A stretch of 64,000 bases of DNA from Polynucleobacter sp. JS-Safj-400b-B2 (GTDB lineage Bacteria; Pseudomonadota; Gammaproteobacteria; Burkholderiales; Burkholderiaceae), in contig NZ_JACVPJ010000008.1 of the NCBI RefSeq assembly GCF_018881975.1, positions 1 to 64,000 on the forward strand. The letters are read 5' to 3'. Below, piece by piece: positions 54,070-63,397 of this stretch. The position numbers were made by a program, and so were the translations under genes. The notes under the pieces are model-generated. The model was not told the DNA's origin. It worked only from the letters and a program-made list of their open reading frames with translations, and searched no databases. Each line of letters starts with the position of its first letter. The stretch's first letter is position 1.

Positions 54070-54621
54070 TTAAGCCGGAGGATGATCTTCAGGATTAACA
54101 TCAAGCGCAATTAAGAAGCGAGAAACCATGTTGTAAGCAGCAATCACTGTTACTAACTCAACGGTATCTGTACTACCTAACTCTTTTTGTAAACGCTCCA
54201 TCAACTCAGGATCCACCTTGATGTTGCGCGTCATCTGAAAAGTCAGTTCAGCAGCATCATTCTCTGCTGGAGAGTACAAGTCTTTTGGAAAATTCGGCTG
54301 ACCGATAAGACGCAAGCCTTGAACTTGCTCCTCAGTACCACCCGCCTTCTTAAATGGGGGTGCATGGTGAAAGAATTCATACTCAGCACCATTAAGGACT
54401 GCTACCCCACACATCGCCAGCTCACGCAACTTAGGATCTAAAGAAAGGTTATTGCGAATCTCACCAATGAAGTGATTCCAGCCCTCTGCGATAGGAACGC
54501 TATGCAAGAGCATGCGGTCCAAATTAATAAACTGCCCCCCACGTCTCTGGCGAATAGCTGCAACCAACTCGGCTGGCTCAGCCAAATCCATGGATTGATA
54601 CGGAATTAAACGTTCTGACAT
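54070..54621 (-). CDS. Carboxymuconolactone decarboxylase-like protein
   Basis: 183 residues of the AhpD-like all-helical fold (LDRMLLHSVPIAEGWNHFIGEI, RELAMCGVAVLNGAEYEFFHHAPPFKKAG). The CxxC of AhpD peroxidases is absent; a Glu and His in EYEFFHH occupy the site, as in decarboxylase-like members of peripheral catabolic pathways. It is between a Bug receptor gene and pirin on the same strand, which suggests a small catabolic or redox unit. Confidence 0.85.
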   Translation of the reverse strand: MSERLIPYQSMDLAEPAELVAAIRQRRGGQFINLDRMLLHSVPIAEGWNHFIGEIRNNLSLDPKLRELAMCGVAVLNGAEYEFFHHAPPFKKAGGTEEQVQGLRLIGQPNFPKDLYSPAENDAAELTFQMTRNIKVDPELMERLQKELGSTDTVELVTVIAAYNMVSRFLIALDVNPEDHPPA

Positions 54622-54682
54622 AAATACCTTTTATTAATGCTTCTTATTAATACTTCTTATTAATATCTCTAATGAATCCTGA

Positions 54683-55696
54683 TTACTGAGCAGTTTCTTT
54701 AATATTGTTTTCAATAACAAACTTGCCCCAAATGCCAATCTGCTTGCCAATAAACTCTTGGGCGGCTGCAGGAGTACCGCCAACAATTTGGATGCCTTGT
54801 GCCTTGAACTTTTCAGCAACTGCTGGTGTTTTCAATGCTTTATTCAAGGCCTTGTTCATCGCATCTACAACTGCTGGAGAAGTTTTGCCTGGAGCCAATA
54901 CTGCCCACCATGCTGGCGCACTAAAGCCTGGGAAGCCACTTTCAGAAATCGTCGGTACATTCGGTAGCGATGGTGATCTCTTAGCTGTAGTAATGACCAA
55001 TGGAATTACGCCGCCGCTATCAATATGGGGCTTCACTAAAAACTCAGAACCCACAGCCAATTCAACCTGACCACCCAAGGCGTCTTGCATCAAAGGGCCG
55101 CCGCCACGATACGGAATGTGATTCCAATCAAAGCCAGCTTGTTTAGCAAGGCGAGCCATTGCCAAGTGCCCAAGACTTCCAATACCAATAGAGCCGTAAC
55201 TAAATTGCTTGCCTGTTTTGGAAAGATCCACTAACTGCTTGAAGCTAGTGATGCCTGACTTCTTACTCGCAACTAAAACCATCGGTGATGTACCCACCAA
55301 AATTACAGGCGCAATATCTTTAATAGTGTCGTAGGGGAGCTTATCTTTCAGACTCGGATTAACGCCATGAGTATCAAATACCACTGCAAAGGTGTAACCA
55401 TCGGGATCTGAGCGCGTCATCGCAGAGGTGCCGATCACACCGGAGGCGCCGCCTACGTTCTCAACAATCACGTTTTGCTTGAGCTCTGACTGCAAGGCTG
55501 GTGCCAACACACGGGCAACCTGGTCAACTGAGCCACCTGGCGGAAAGACCGCAATTAAACGAATCGGCTTTTGAGTGGGCCATGCGCCTACACCCGCGTT
55601 TTGCGCCAAAGCAAAACTGCTTACACCCAAGGCCATTAAAGCAGCTAATAGGCTGTTTTTAAAGGCTTTTTTAGCCATTTTTGCTAAATCCTGCAT
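54683..55696 (-). CDS. Bug-family tripartite tricarboxylate transporter substrate-binding protein
   Basis: Periplasmic receptor of the TTT family. I use the ATG at 55696, which follows AGGAGA; a longer in-frame start would place a hydrophilic stretch before the signal peptide. The signal is KNSLLAALMALGVSSFALAQ. Mature features include WPTQKPIRLIAVFPPGGSVDQVARVL and VENVGGASGVIGT, the Bug ligand-loop motifs, and DGYTFAVVF. No TctA/TctB membrane genes are nearby, so it would share a distant transporter. Ligand unknown, probably a carboxylate. Confidence 0.92.
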   Translation of the reverse strand: MQDLAKMAKKAFKNSLLAALMALGVSSFALAQNAGVGAWPTQKPIRLIAVFPPGGSVDQVARVLAPALQSELKQNVIVENVGGASGVIGTSAMTRSDPDGYTFAVVFDTHGVNPSLKDKLPYDTIKDIAPVILVGTSPMVLVASKKSGITSFKQLVDLSKTGKQFSYGSIGIGSLGHLAMARLAKQAGFDWNHIPYRGGGPLMQDALGGQVELAVGSEFLVKPHIDSGGVIPLVITTAKRSPSLPNVPTISESGFPGFSAPAWWAVLAPGKTSPAVVDAMNKALNKALKTPAVAEKFKAQGIQIVGGTPAAAQEFIGKQIGIWGKFVIENNIKETAQ

Positions 55697-55784
55697 GGAT
55701 TTGTCTCCTATAAATAAGAACTCAAGATTAACACTCCCAAGGCCCATTTGCTCGATAATGGGCTTGTAGCCCAGTGAGAGAAAA

Positions 55785-56564
55785 ATGAAGTCGATTCTAA
55801 ATATTGCCGCCTATTTATTTGTCAGCCTAGATGGCTTGCCAGAGTTGCGCGCCAAAATGCTTGAAGAATGCAATGCTCGTCACCTGAAGGGCACCATTCT
55901 GTTGACTGGTGAAGGCATCAATATGTTTCTTGCCGGCAAATCTGAGGAGCTTCGTGGGTTTCTAGATTGGCTACGTACCGATTCCCGTTTTGCACCGCTT
56001 CAAGCAAAAGAAAGCTGGTCTGAGGATCAGCCTTTTAAAAAAATGCTGATCAAGCTGAAAAATGAAATTATCCGCATGAATCATCCAGCGATTCGTCCAG
56101 AGGAGGGTCGCGCCAAGTTCATTAGCCCGAAAAAATTACAGGAGTGGTTAGATCGAGGTACGGATGATTTGGGTCGCCCCGTGGTGATGGTGGATACACG
56201 CAATGCCTTTGAGGTTGATTACGGCACCTTTGAAAATGCTTTGCATTTCAATATCGACAAGTTCACTGAGTTTCCAGAGGCAATATCTGCGCACAAGGAT
56301 CAGTTGGCAGATAAAACGCTGGTTAGCTTTTGTACCGGTGGCATTCGCTGTGAAAAATCTGGTTTGTACATGCGTGAGATTGGTATGCATCATAGCTATC
56401 AGCTAGAAGGCGGTATTTTGAAATACTTTGAAGAGGTCGGTTCTGCGCATTACCAAGGCAGTTGTTTTGTCTTTGATGAGCGCGAGGCGCTGGAGCCCAA
56501 TCTGGATTCCATCCCCTTAGAACACTCAATTCGGAAAAGCTCAAAGCCAGCTCAGCTTAAATAG
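55785..56564 (+). CDS. trhO: tRNA uridine 5-oxyacetic/5-hydroxy modification enzyme (TrhO/YceA, rhodanese domain)
   Basis: TrhO hydroxylates U34 of tRNA in an oxygen-dependent manner. The 259-residue protein has the N-terminal acylphosphatase-like domain (KGTILLTGEGINMFLAG) and a C-terminal rhodanese domain with VVMVDTRNAFEVDYGTF and the catalytic Cys183 in SFCTGGIRCEKSG, the YceA active-site sequence. It is divergent from the Bug gene at 54683-55696. Family identity is strong; function taken from E. coli YceA. Confidence 0.88.
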   Translation: MKSILNIAAYLFVSLDGLPELRAKMLEECNARHLKGTILLTGEGINMFLAGKSEELRGFLDWLRTDSRFAPLQAKESWSEDQPFKKMLIKLKNEIIRMNHPAIRPEEGRAKFISPKKLQEWLDRGTDDLGRPVVMVDTRNAFEVDYGTFENALHFNIDKFTEFPEAISAHKDQLADKTLVSFCTGGIRCEKSGLYMREIGMHHSYQLEGGILKYFEEVGSAHYQGSCFVFDEREALEPNLDSIPLEHSIRKSSKPAQLK

Positions 56565-56633
56565 GGCTGGGATCATCAATAGTAGAATTACCAAGCTGCA
56601 AAACTTAATAAAACAATAATCTGGATTCGAGAC

Positions 56634-57638
56634 ATGTCTACAATAACTAATCGGCAGAAGCCGATTTTTTTATCCTCCCTTCTCATTGTATTTTTGGGAA
56701 TGGCAATCAACTTCAATACGCAAGCTCAAAGTGCAGCGCCTGCTTACCCAACCAAACCTATCAAACTGATTGCACCAGTAGCTGCTGGTGGCGGACTCGA
56801 TAATATTGCGCGTGCTGTTGCGGAAAAACTCTCTCGTTCAATTGGTCAAACAGTTGTTGTTGAGAATATGGGTGGTGGCGGTGGTTCCATCGCATCGCAA
56901 GCAACTGCTAAGGCACCAGCTGATGGCTATACCTTGATGATTGCTTATGTTGGGACACATGGCACTAATCCTGCGGTCCGCAAACTTCCCTATGATGCCC
57001 TCAAAGATTTCACGCCGATTGGCATGATTGGCGCAACGCCAAATGTACTCATCATTAATCCTGATCTGCCAATCAAGAGTTTTAAAGAGTTTGTCGACTA
57101 TGCAAAAAAGAATCCCGCTAAATTAAGTTACGGCTCTGCTGGTCCAGGCACACTAACCCATCTTGGTATGGAGCAACTAAAGCTGGCTGCAGGAATATTT
57201 ATGGTGCACGTACCTTATCGTGGCGTAGGTCCAGCATATACGGACTTATTGGCAGGCCAAACTCAAGCGATGTTCCCCACCCTATTTGCAGCATTACCTT
57301 ACCTCAATACCAATCGTGTTCGCGGCCTAGCAGTCACTGGCTCTAAGCGTAGCTCAGCTGCCCCTAATATCCCCACCTTTAAGGAGTTAGGCTATAACGG
57401 CTTTGATGGTCAGCAATGGTATGGCCTAGTTGGTCCAGCCAATCTACCCCCTGCCATCGTCACTAAACTGAATGCAGAGTTAAATAAAGTACTTGCTTTG
57501 CCGGACTTCTCAGAAAAAATGACTAGTGAAGCGATGACCTTAATGCCAATGACGCCTCCTCAATTTACCAATTACATCAAGGAAGATATTGCACGCTGGG
57601 CTAAGGTTGCCAAAGATCGCAATATTGAAATTGACTAA
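56634..57638 (+). CDS. Bug-family tripartite tricarboxylate transporter substrate-binding protein
   Basis: A periplasmic receptor of 334 residues. Signal peptide LLIVFLGMAINFNTQAQSA. Bug motifs: YPTKPIKLIAPVAAGGGLDNIARAVA (first loop), VENMGGGGGSIASQATA, DGYTLMIAYVGTHGTNP and VPYRGVGPAYTDLLAGQ. It is directly upstream of the MmgE/PrpD and 2-hydroxyacid dehydrogenase genes, which suggests a ligand that these enzymes use, such as a branched or unsaturated carboxylate. Confidence 0.92.
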   Translation: MSTITNRQKPIFLSSLLIVFLGMAINFNTQAQSAAPAYPTKPIKLIAPVAAGGGLDNIARAVAEKLSRSIGQTVVVENMGGGGGSIASQATAKAPADGYTLMIAYVGTHGTNPAVRKLPYDALKDFTPIGMIGATPNVLIINPDLPIKSFKEFVDYAKKNPAKLSYGSAGPGTLTHLGMEQLKLAAGIFMVHVPYRGVGPAYTDLLAGQTQAMFPTLFAALPYLNTNRVRGLAVTGSKRSSAAPNIPTFKELGYNGFDGQQWYGLVGPANLPPAIVTKLNAELNKVLALPDFSEKMTSEAMTLMPMTPPQFTNYIKEDIARWAKVAKDRNIEID

Positions 57639-57704
57639 CTTTTCTGAATTTATACATTTGAATTTTAACTATTAAGCACTCCACTCTTTTACAGGAACCT
57701 TTAT

Positions 57705-59078
57705 ATGTCTCACGCTATTGCCGCAGCAGCCGACCTTAACGCACCACCAGTTACCAAAATATTGGCCGAGTTTGTCAATACTCACCCTAGCCAAGGCTGG
57801 ACTCCAGAAGTTGAGCATGAGGCGCACCGCACATTTTTAAATTGGCTTGGTTGCGCCATTGGCGCAGCTAACCACGAAAGTGTGGAATCCTCTTTGGCTG
57901 CTATCCGCGAATTTCAGCCAGCGCCACAAGCTAGCATCCTTGGCCGCAAGGACAGGGTCGATATGGGCGGAGCTGCACTGATTAACGGCATCAGCTCACA
58001 TACATTTGACTTTGATGACACCCACTTAAAGACCGTGATCCACCCTGCGGGTCCAGTAGCTTCTGCAATCCTAGCGCTAGGTGAGCACATTGGTGCCAAT
58101 GGTCGTCAAATGATTGACTCTCTCGTTCTCGGAATTGATGTTGCCTGCCGTGTTGGTAATGCAATGTATCCAGACCACTACCATCGCGGCTGGCATATTA
58201 CTGGCTCCACTGGCATGCTCGGTTCTGCAGCAGCATGTTCACGCTTGATGGGGCTCGATCTACAAAAAACAATTATGGCTCTGGGTATTGCTGCTTCACA
58301 ACCAGTTGGTATGCGTGAGCAATTTGGCACGATGACTAAACCCTTTCATCCGGGTGGCGCTGCACGTGCAGGCCAACTCTCTGCACTTCTGGCAAAACAT
58401 GGCTTTACTGCAAGCCCCAAAGCGCTTGAAGCTGGTCGTGGTTATATGCAAACTGTTTCTACTAAATGTGACTGGTCAGAAATCGATCGCGCCCTAGGAA
58501 AGTCTTTTGAGATTTCTTTAAATACATACAAGCCCTTTGCTTGCGGGATTGTGATTCACCCAGCCATTGATGCCTGCGCTCAATTACGCGCCCAAGGTGT
58601 TAATGCAGAAGATGTAGAACGTATTGAACTGCGCGTTCACCCACTAGTGCTGGAGCTTACCGGCAAGAAAACCCCTAAAGATGGTTTAGAAGGTAAGTTC
58701 AGCGTATTTCACGGATGTGCTGTTGGTTTGATGTTTGGTCAAGCTGGCGAAGGTGAGTATGCCGATGACATCGTGAACCGCCCAGACGTTGTAGCCTTGC
58801 GCGCCAAAGTAAATGCTACTACCGACACTTCCATTAGCGAAGCATCAGTTGATGTAAAAGCATTCCTCAAGAATGGCAAAGAAGTACACATCTTCGTAAA
58901 GAATGCGATTGGCTCAGTAGAGAATCCAATGAGTGATGCTAACTTGGAACAAAAGTTCACAAGCCTGGCAGAGCCAGTAATTGGCAAAGAGAAAACGATT
59001 CAGTTGATTTCTGCACTCTGGAAATTGGGACAGGCGCATGATCTCAAACAAATCCTGAGCCTTTGTACACCAGATTAA
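57705..59078 (+). CDS. MmgE/PrpD-family protein (2-methylcitrate dehydratase-like)
   Basis: 457 residues. The family includes 2-methylcitrate dehydratase and cis-aconitate decarboxylase. Characteristic segments are TFLNWLGCAIGAANHES, AALINGISSHTFDFDDTH (the conserved DFDDTH acid site), HRGWHITGSTGMLGSAAACSRL and the ending domain with KPFACGIVIHPAIDACAQL. An AGGAACC ribosome site precedes the ATG. No prpB/prpC genes are near, so classical methylcitrate cycling is not implied. The Bug receptor and hydroxyacid dehydrogenase beside it point to a catabolic operon. Confidence 0.9.
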   Translation: MSHAIAAAADLNAPPVTKILAEFVNTHPSQGWTPEVEHEAHRTFLNWLGCAIGAANHESVESSLAAIREFQPAPQASILGRKDRVDMGGAALINGISSHTFDFDDTHLKTVIHPAGPVASAILALGEHIGANGRQMIDSLVLGIDVACRVGNAMYPDHYHRGWHITGSTGMLGSAAACSRLMGLDLQKTIMALGIAASQPVGMREQFGTMTKPFHPGGAARAGQLSALLAKHGFTASPKALEAGRGYMQTVSTKCDWSEIDRALGKSFEISLNTYKPFACGIVIHPAIDACAQLRAQGVNAEDVERIELRVHPLVLELTGKKTPKDGLEGKFSVFHGCAVGLMFGQAGEGEYADDIVNRPDVVALRAKVNATTDTSISEASVDVKAFLKNGKEVHIFVKNAIGSVENPMSDANLEQKFTSLAEPVIGKEKTIQLISALWKLGQAHDLKQILSLCTPD

Positions 59079-59081
59079 TTA

Positions 59082-60080
59082 TTGACTGAAAGATTTCCAT
59101 CCATGGCCTCATTACCTAATATCGTTGTCCTCGGAGACTATGAGCGTGCGCTGCGCCGTTTTTCTAATTGGGAAAAATTAGATCAACAAGCTAAGCTCAC
59201 AATTCATCATGAGCCACTACGAGATGAGGCTTTATATGAAGCCGTCAAAGATGCTGACGCAATTGCTATTGTGAGGGATCGCTCGCCTTTTAATGAGGCG
59301 ATGATTGCACGATTACCCAAGCTCAAGTTCTTAATGTTTACTGGTGAGCGTAATGGCACCCTTGAAGCATCAGCCTTAGTTTCTAGAAATATCCCCATGG
59401 GTTGCACTCCTGGTGGACCCTCCAAAGAAACCACTGCAGAGCTTACTTGGGCCTTAATTCTGGGTGCCTCCAAGCGCCTCATCGAAGAAAACAAACTCAT
59501 TGCCTCTGGTGGCTGGCGTGATGCCATGTCTTTGCTACCAATGCTCTCTGGTGAACGCTTGGGCATCATGGGATTAGGCGCCATTGGTAGTCGCGTAGCG
59601 CGTGTTGGTGCAGCTTTTGGTATGGAGGTGGTGGCCTGGAGCCCTCGCATGACTCCTGAACGTGCTGCCGCTGAAAATGCAAAGGCAGTCAGCCTTGATG
59701 AACTCCTTAAAACCTCTAAAGTTGTCTCCATGCACCTAGTGGCCGGCCCCGGAACTGAAGATTTACTGAGCGCCGATCAATTAGCCCTTATGCGCCCTGA
59801 CTCTATTCTTATCAACACCTCGAGAGCTGCCCTCATCAATATGCCTGATCTGCAAAAGGCCTTAGCCGCCGGTAGACCGGGGCAAGCAGCAGTCGATGTT
59901 TTTGATGTAGAGCCTCTTCCAGAAAAAGATGCACTTCGAAACACGCCAAATCTTCTCGTAACGCCGCACCTAGGATTTATTGCAGAGCCTATTTTTGCAA
60001 CCTTCTCAAAAGGTATTACCGAAACACTCGAAGCTTGGCTAGAAAATAAACCTGTGCCACATCCCTTTAAGCCGCAGTAA
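59082..60080 (+). CDS. D-2-hydroxyacid dehydrogenase (NAD-dependent)
   Basis: About 325-332 residues. It belongs to the D-isomer 2-hydroxyacid dehydrogenase family: NAD loop LGIMGLGAIGSRVARVGAAFGM, the arginine in LINTSRAALIN, a glutamate in DVFDVEPLP and catalytic histidine in TPHLGFIAEP, which replaces the usual HIGG pattern. Start may be the TTG at 59082, four bases after the previous stop, or the ATG at 59103; the first conserved residues are downstream of both. Substrate is unknown. Cotranscribed with the PrpD-like gene. Confidence 0.9.
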   Translation: MTERFPSMASLPNIVVLGDYERALRRFSNWEKLDQQAKLTIHHEPLRDEALYEAVKDADAIAIVRDRSPFNEAMIARLPKLKFLMFTGERNGTLEASALVSRNIPMGCTPGGPSKETTAELTWALILGASKRLIEENKLIASGGWRDAMSLLPMLSGERLGIMGLGAIGSRVARVGAAFGMEVVAWSPRMTPERAAAENAKAVSLDELLKTSKVVSMHLVAGPGTEDLLSADQLALMRPDSILINTSRAALINMPDLQKALAAGRPGQAAVDVFDVEPLPEKDALRNTPNLLVTPHLGFIAEPIFATFSKGITETLEAWLENKPVPHPFKPQ

Positions 60081-60106
60081 TATTTCAAATACCTTTTTAG
60101 ATACCT

Positions 60107-60652
60107 ATGCAACCCAAGGTACTTACACCCAAGCAGCTCTTTATTGGGTTTAGCAAAATTGGGATGTCTGGATTTGGTGGCGTACTACCATGGGCACGAC
60201 GCACGATTGTTGAGCGAGAGAAATGGCTCACTTCGGAAGAATTTAGCGCCATCCTCGGCATTTGCCAAATCGTTCCAGGCCCCAATATTGTGAACCTCGC
60301 CGTTTGTGTTGGCTCTCGCTTTGCGGGAGCTAGAGGTGCTGTTGCAGCCGTTCTTGGTCTTACGCTCGGTCCAATTGCGATAGTGCTTTTACTGGCCATG
60401 CTTTATCAGCATTACGGCTATCTGGATGCGATCAAAGGGCTTTTACGGGGTATATCTGCAGTGGGTGTAGGCCTCATTGCTTCAACTGGCTTTAAGATGC
60501 TGCGCGACGAGTTTCGCTTTCCCATCATGCTGCTAGTGGTTGCTATCACTATTAGTGCCGTCACCTATTTCCATCTCGGACTAGGGTGGGTTGTGCTCAC
60601 AGTTTTACCGTTAGCACTCTTCTTAGCCAACAAGAAGGCGAGGAGATTATGA
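60107..60652 (+). CDS. Chromate transporter, short chain, first half (CHR family)
   Basis: The 181-residue membrane protein has five or six predicted helices. The CHR repeat signature is GFGGVLPWARRTIVEREKWLTSEEF followed by ICQIVPGPNIVNLAV. The bacterial short-chain CHR pair splits the long ChrA into two genes with opposite topology; this is the first. Its stop overlaps the second gene's start (ATGA). In Bug-linked clusters such pairs often export or import anions other than chromate, so the substrate is open. Confidence 0.88.
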   Translation: MQPKVLTPKQLFIGFSKIGMSGFGGVLPWARRTIVEREKWLTSEEFSAILGICQIVPGPNIVNLAVCVGSRFAGARGAVAAVLGLTLGPIAIVLLLAMLYQHYGYLDAIKGLLRGISAVGVGLIASTGFKMLRDEFRFPIMLLVVAITISAVTYFHLGLGWVVLTVLPLALFLANKKARRL

Positions 60653-61170
60653 GCATGCTTTTAAGCGTCTTCTTAAAACTATCAGCCTTCTCTTTAGTTG
60701 CGTTCGGTGGCGTTAATGCATTACTGCCCGAGCTTTTAAATTTAGCCGTCTACCAAGAGCATTGGATTGATCTTCAAACTTTTTCGGATTACTTTGCAAT
60801 AGCGCAAGCAGCGCCCGGCCCTAACTTTATGACAGTCACGCTATTGGGCTGGCATATTTATGGTGTCTTGGGCGCATTACTTGCAACACTGGCAATTTCG
60901 CTACCCTCATCCATCTTGATTTATTTTTTACAACGCATTATTTTGGGCATTAGAGATCCCATTAAAAGAAAATCTATCCAATATGCAGCAGCAGCCCTAG
61001 CTATTGGACTTGTTCTCTCTTCTGCATGGCAAATTGCCACTCAAATTAATCACAGCGCTGCAGCATATGCCTTGACCCTTGCTACTATCGGCTTTACAAT
61101 ATTTACACGCTGGCACCCACTCTATCTGATTGCAATTGGTGGAGCGTTGGGTGTCCTAGGATTTATTTAA
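60649..61170 (+). CDS. Chromate transporter, short chain, second half (CHR family)
   Basis: About 173 residues from the ATG at 60649, which overlaps the previous gene's stop; a frame beginning at 60586 would overlap it heavily and is not used. CHR signature FSLVAFGGVNALLPELLNLAVYQEHWIDLQTF with AQAAPGPNFMTVTLLGW. Four to six membrane helices. It probably dimerises with the preceding half in antiparallel fashion. Confidence 0.88.
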   Translation: MSMLLSVFLKLSAFSLVAFGGVNALLPELLNLAVYQEHWIDLQTFSDYFAIAQAAPGPNFMTVTLLGWHIYGVLGALLATLAISLPSSILIYFLQRIILGIRDPIKRKSIQYAAAALAIGLVLSSAWQIATQINHSAAAYALTLATIGFTIFTRWHPLYLIAIGGALGVLGFI

Positions 61171-61188
61171 ATTTTTTTCGGAAAAGAT

Positions 61189-62166
61189 ATGAAACTTATT
61201 CAAAAACTTTCAGCATCCCTACTTTGCCTGATCGCTATTTTTTCATCTACAGTTTTCGCTCAAAGTAACTACCCCAATAAAGCAATCAACTTTATCGTGC
61301 CCTACGGTGCCGGAGGCAGTGCTGATTCTAGAAGTCGCCAAATTGCGCAAAAGATGAGCGTCCTTCTTAAGCAACCAATCGTCGTGGATAACAAACCGGG
61401 TGCAGGTGGCAATATTGGCACTGAAGCGATTGTTCGTGCTGCACCTGATGGCTATACGATTGGCATGGGGAATTTTGCGCCGATGGCAGTCAATAAAACA
61501 CTTTTTGGCAATTTACGTTACGACCCGGAGACTGATTTAACGCCGATCATCTTGGTTGAAAAAGGCCCTCTCGTATTGGTAGTTAATCCCAACTCTCCAT
61601 ACAAAACTGTGCAAGACATCGTTGCGGCAGCTAAGGCAAAGCCTGGTGTTCTGACCTTTTCTTCAGGTGGCATTGGAGGCAGCCATCAACTCTCAGCCGA
61701 ACTATTTGAGCTCAATGCTGGCATTCAGATGATTCATGTACCTTATAAGAGTGGTTCTGCAGCGCTAACCGACCTCATGGGCGGCAATGTTGATCTCATG
61801 TTCGACCAAATGTATTCGGCTGTACCTAGCATCCAAGCGGGTAAGATTCGTCCTCTTGCCATTACCAGCAAGAAACGCGCCCCTCTACTTCCGAATGTTC
61901 CTAGCTTTGCAGAGTTAGGCTATCCAAAAGTTGAGGTTCTCAATTGGCAGGGATTAATCGCCCCCAAAGGCACACCCAAAGCCATTATTGATAAATTAAA
62001 TGCAGCTGCAAATGAGGCGCTCAAAGATCCTCAGTTGCGTGAACTAATGCTATCTCAAGGTAATGAAATTGGCGGCGGAAGTCCTGCAGAATTTGCTACT
62101 CTGATTAAAGCCGAGGCCTCTAAATGGAGCGCAGTAGTGAAGAGCGCAAATATCAAGCCCGAATAA
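61189..62166 (+). CDS. Bug-family tripartite tricarboxylate transporter substrate-binding protein
   Basis: 325 residues, the third Bug receptor in this window. Signal peptide KLSASLLCLIAIFSSTVFAQ. Motifs: YPNKAINFIVPYGAGGSADSRSRQIA, VDNKPGAGGNIGTEAIVRAAPDGY and VPYKSGSAALTDLMGGNVD. It follows the chromate transporter pair with a 19-bp gap and may be in the same transcript. Ligand unknown. Confidence 0.92.
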   Translation: MKLIQKLSASLLCLIAIFSSTVFAQSNYPNKAINFIVPYGAGGSADSRSRQIAQKMSVLLKQPIVVDNKPGAGGNIGTEAIVRAAPDGYTIGMGNFAPMAVNKTLFGNLRYDPETDLTPIILVEKGPLVLVVNPNSPYKTVQDIVAAAKAKPGVLTFSSGGIGGSHQLSAELFELNAGIQMIHVPYKSGSAALTDLMGGNVDLMFDQMYSAVPSIQAGKIRPLAITSKKRAPLLPNVPSFAELGYPKVEVLNWQGLIAPKGTPKAIIDKLNAAANEALKDPQLRELMLSQGNEIGGGSPAEFATLIKAEASKWSAVVKSANIKPE

Positions 62167-62187
62167 AACATAGGTATCAGCAGGACT

Positions 62188-62226
62188 AATCAGGGGCTTA
62201 TCGCATTATCGCCCCTGATTTTATTT
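62188..62226. terminator. Bidirectional terminator between the Bug and crcB genes
   Basis: The 10-bp arms AATCAGGGGC and GCCCCTGATT with a 13-nt loop are followed by TTATTT on the plus strand, lying between two convergent genes. Confidence 0.88.
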
Positions 62227-62598
62227 GAATGCTTGGTAAGTCAAGATACCCAAGAAGGTCAAGACGAGAGATCCTACTAGATTCAGTAGTGCTGTACCTA
62301 AAGCCCAAGTAAATTCACCGCGCTGCATAAAGCCAACTACCTCTGCTGAAAAGCTTGAGAAAGTAGTGAGGCCTCCTAAAAAGCCGGTAACCACTAAGAG
62401 CTTCCACTCAGGAGAAAGGTGTGGATTATTGCCGAAGAATGCCACTGCAATACCGATCAAATATCCACCAACCATATTCGATATAAAAGTACCCAAGGGT
62501 AGCGATGAGGCAATACCTACAGAGGCGAAATTAAAGCCTGCTCTTAACAAAGCGCCGAAGCCCGCGCCGAAGAAGATTGCAAAGATAGGTAGCCACAT
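62221..62598 (-). CDS. crcB: Fluoride ion exporter CrcB (Fluc family)
   Basis: Fluc channels export fluoride as antiparallel dimers. 125 residues with four helices. The GFLGGLTTFSSFSAEV segment holds the central phenylalanines and threonines of the fluoride pathway, and FISNMVGGYLIG the conserved Asn. It is 10 bp downstream of the dioxygenase gene on the same strand. No fluoride riboswitch was seen directly upstream. Confidence 0.95.
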   Translation of the reverse strand: MWLPIFAIFFGAGFGALLRAGFNFASVGIASSLPLGTFISNMVGGYLIGIAVAFFGNNPHLSPEWKLLVVTGFLGGLTTFSSFSAEVVGFMQRGEFTWALGTALLNLVGSLVLTFLGILTYQAFK

Positions 62599-62608
62599 AA
62601 TCTACTCT

Positions 62609-63388
62609 TTATTGAATTGAAAAACCCAGCATGCTAATGGAACTCATCTCTATTCCATCTGTATAGACTTTTACTTGCTCGCCCTCTTCTTGTAAAGCTA
62701 GGGTATACAAAGCAGGCCAGTAGTGTTCAGAAGTCGGAATAGAAAGATGCGCTGCATCACCATAACCCTCCCAATCAATCAAAGGATCGTGATGATTGGC
62801 ACGCATTTCTGAAGCAAAAAAATTGTTGAATTCTGTTGCCCAAGGATAAGGCTCAGAACCTGCCTGCCAATGAATAGTGCGCAAGTTATGCACGACATTT
62901 CCGCTCGATAGAATCAAGATATTTTCGTCACGCAAAGGCCTTAGCTGCTTGGCAAGCTCATAGTGCTCACGCGCTGTCATAGACCCGTCAAGACTTAATT
63001 GCACCACGGGTACATCGGCTTCGGGATACATGTATTTGAGAACTGACCAAGCGCCATGATCGATGCCCCACTCATTTTCTTCGAGCACTACAGGGACATT
63101 TAATAATTCTTGTACGCGATCCGCTAAGGCAGGACTACCTGGTGCTGGGTACTGAACATCAAATAGTACTTGTGGAAAGCCGCCAAAGTCGTGAATCGTT
63201 TTTGGTTTTGGCATTGCAGTAACCCAAGTACCTCGAGTTACCCAATGCGCCGAGATCACCAATATCGCGTCAGGACGCTTTAAAGATTTTCCAAGAGCAG
63301 ACCAAGCCGCTGTGTAGCGGTTGGGCTCTATGGCATACATTGGACTGCCATGGCCAGCAAATATTGCAGGTTGGCGATGGCTAGTCAT
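62609..63388 (-). CDS. DODA-type extradiol dioxygenase (YgiD-like)
   Basis: Probable LigB-fold non-haem iron (or zinc) dioxygenase; E. coli YgiD acts on L-DOPA-like catechols. In 259 residues the metal ligands are in FAGHGSPMYAI, VISAHWVTRG and IDHGAWSVLKYM, and a late SSGNVVHNL histidine completes the site. Length matches DODA enzymes (about 260). It is divergent from the following small genes only by orientation: it lies on the same strand and 10 bp after its own downstream crcB. Confidence 0.9.
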   Translation of the reverse strand: MTSHRQPAIFAGHGSPMYAIEPNRYTAAWSALGKSLKRPDAILVISAHWVTRGTWVTAMPKPKTIHDFGGFPQVLFDVQYPAPGSPALADRVQELLNVPVVLEENEWGIDHGAWSVLKYMYPEADVPVVQLSLDGSMTAREHYELAKQLRPLRDENILILSSGNVVHNLRTIHWQAGSEPYPWATEFNNFFASEMRANHHDPLIDWEGYGDAAHLSIPTSEHYWPALYTLALQEEGEQVKVYTDGIEMSSISMLGFSIQ

Positions 63389-63397
63389 TAATACAGA

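Noticed and set aside
59207-59731. A 174-codon open frame antisense to the 2-hydroxyacid dehydrogenase gene
   Set aside because: The plus-strand protein has clear NAD and catalytic motifs; the antisense frame is Ser/Arg-rich with no family features.
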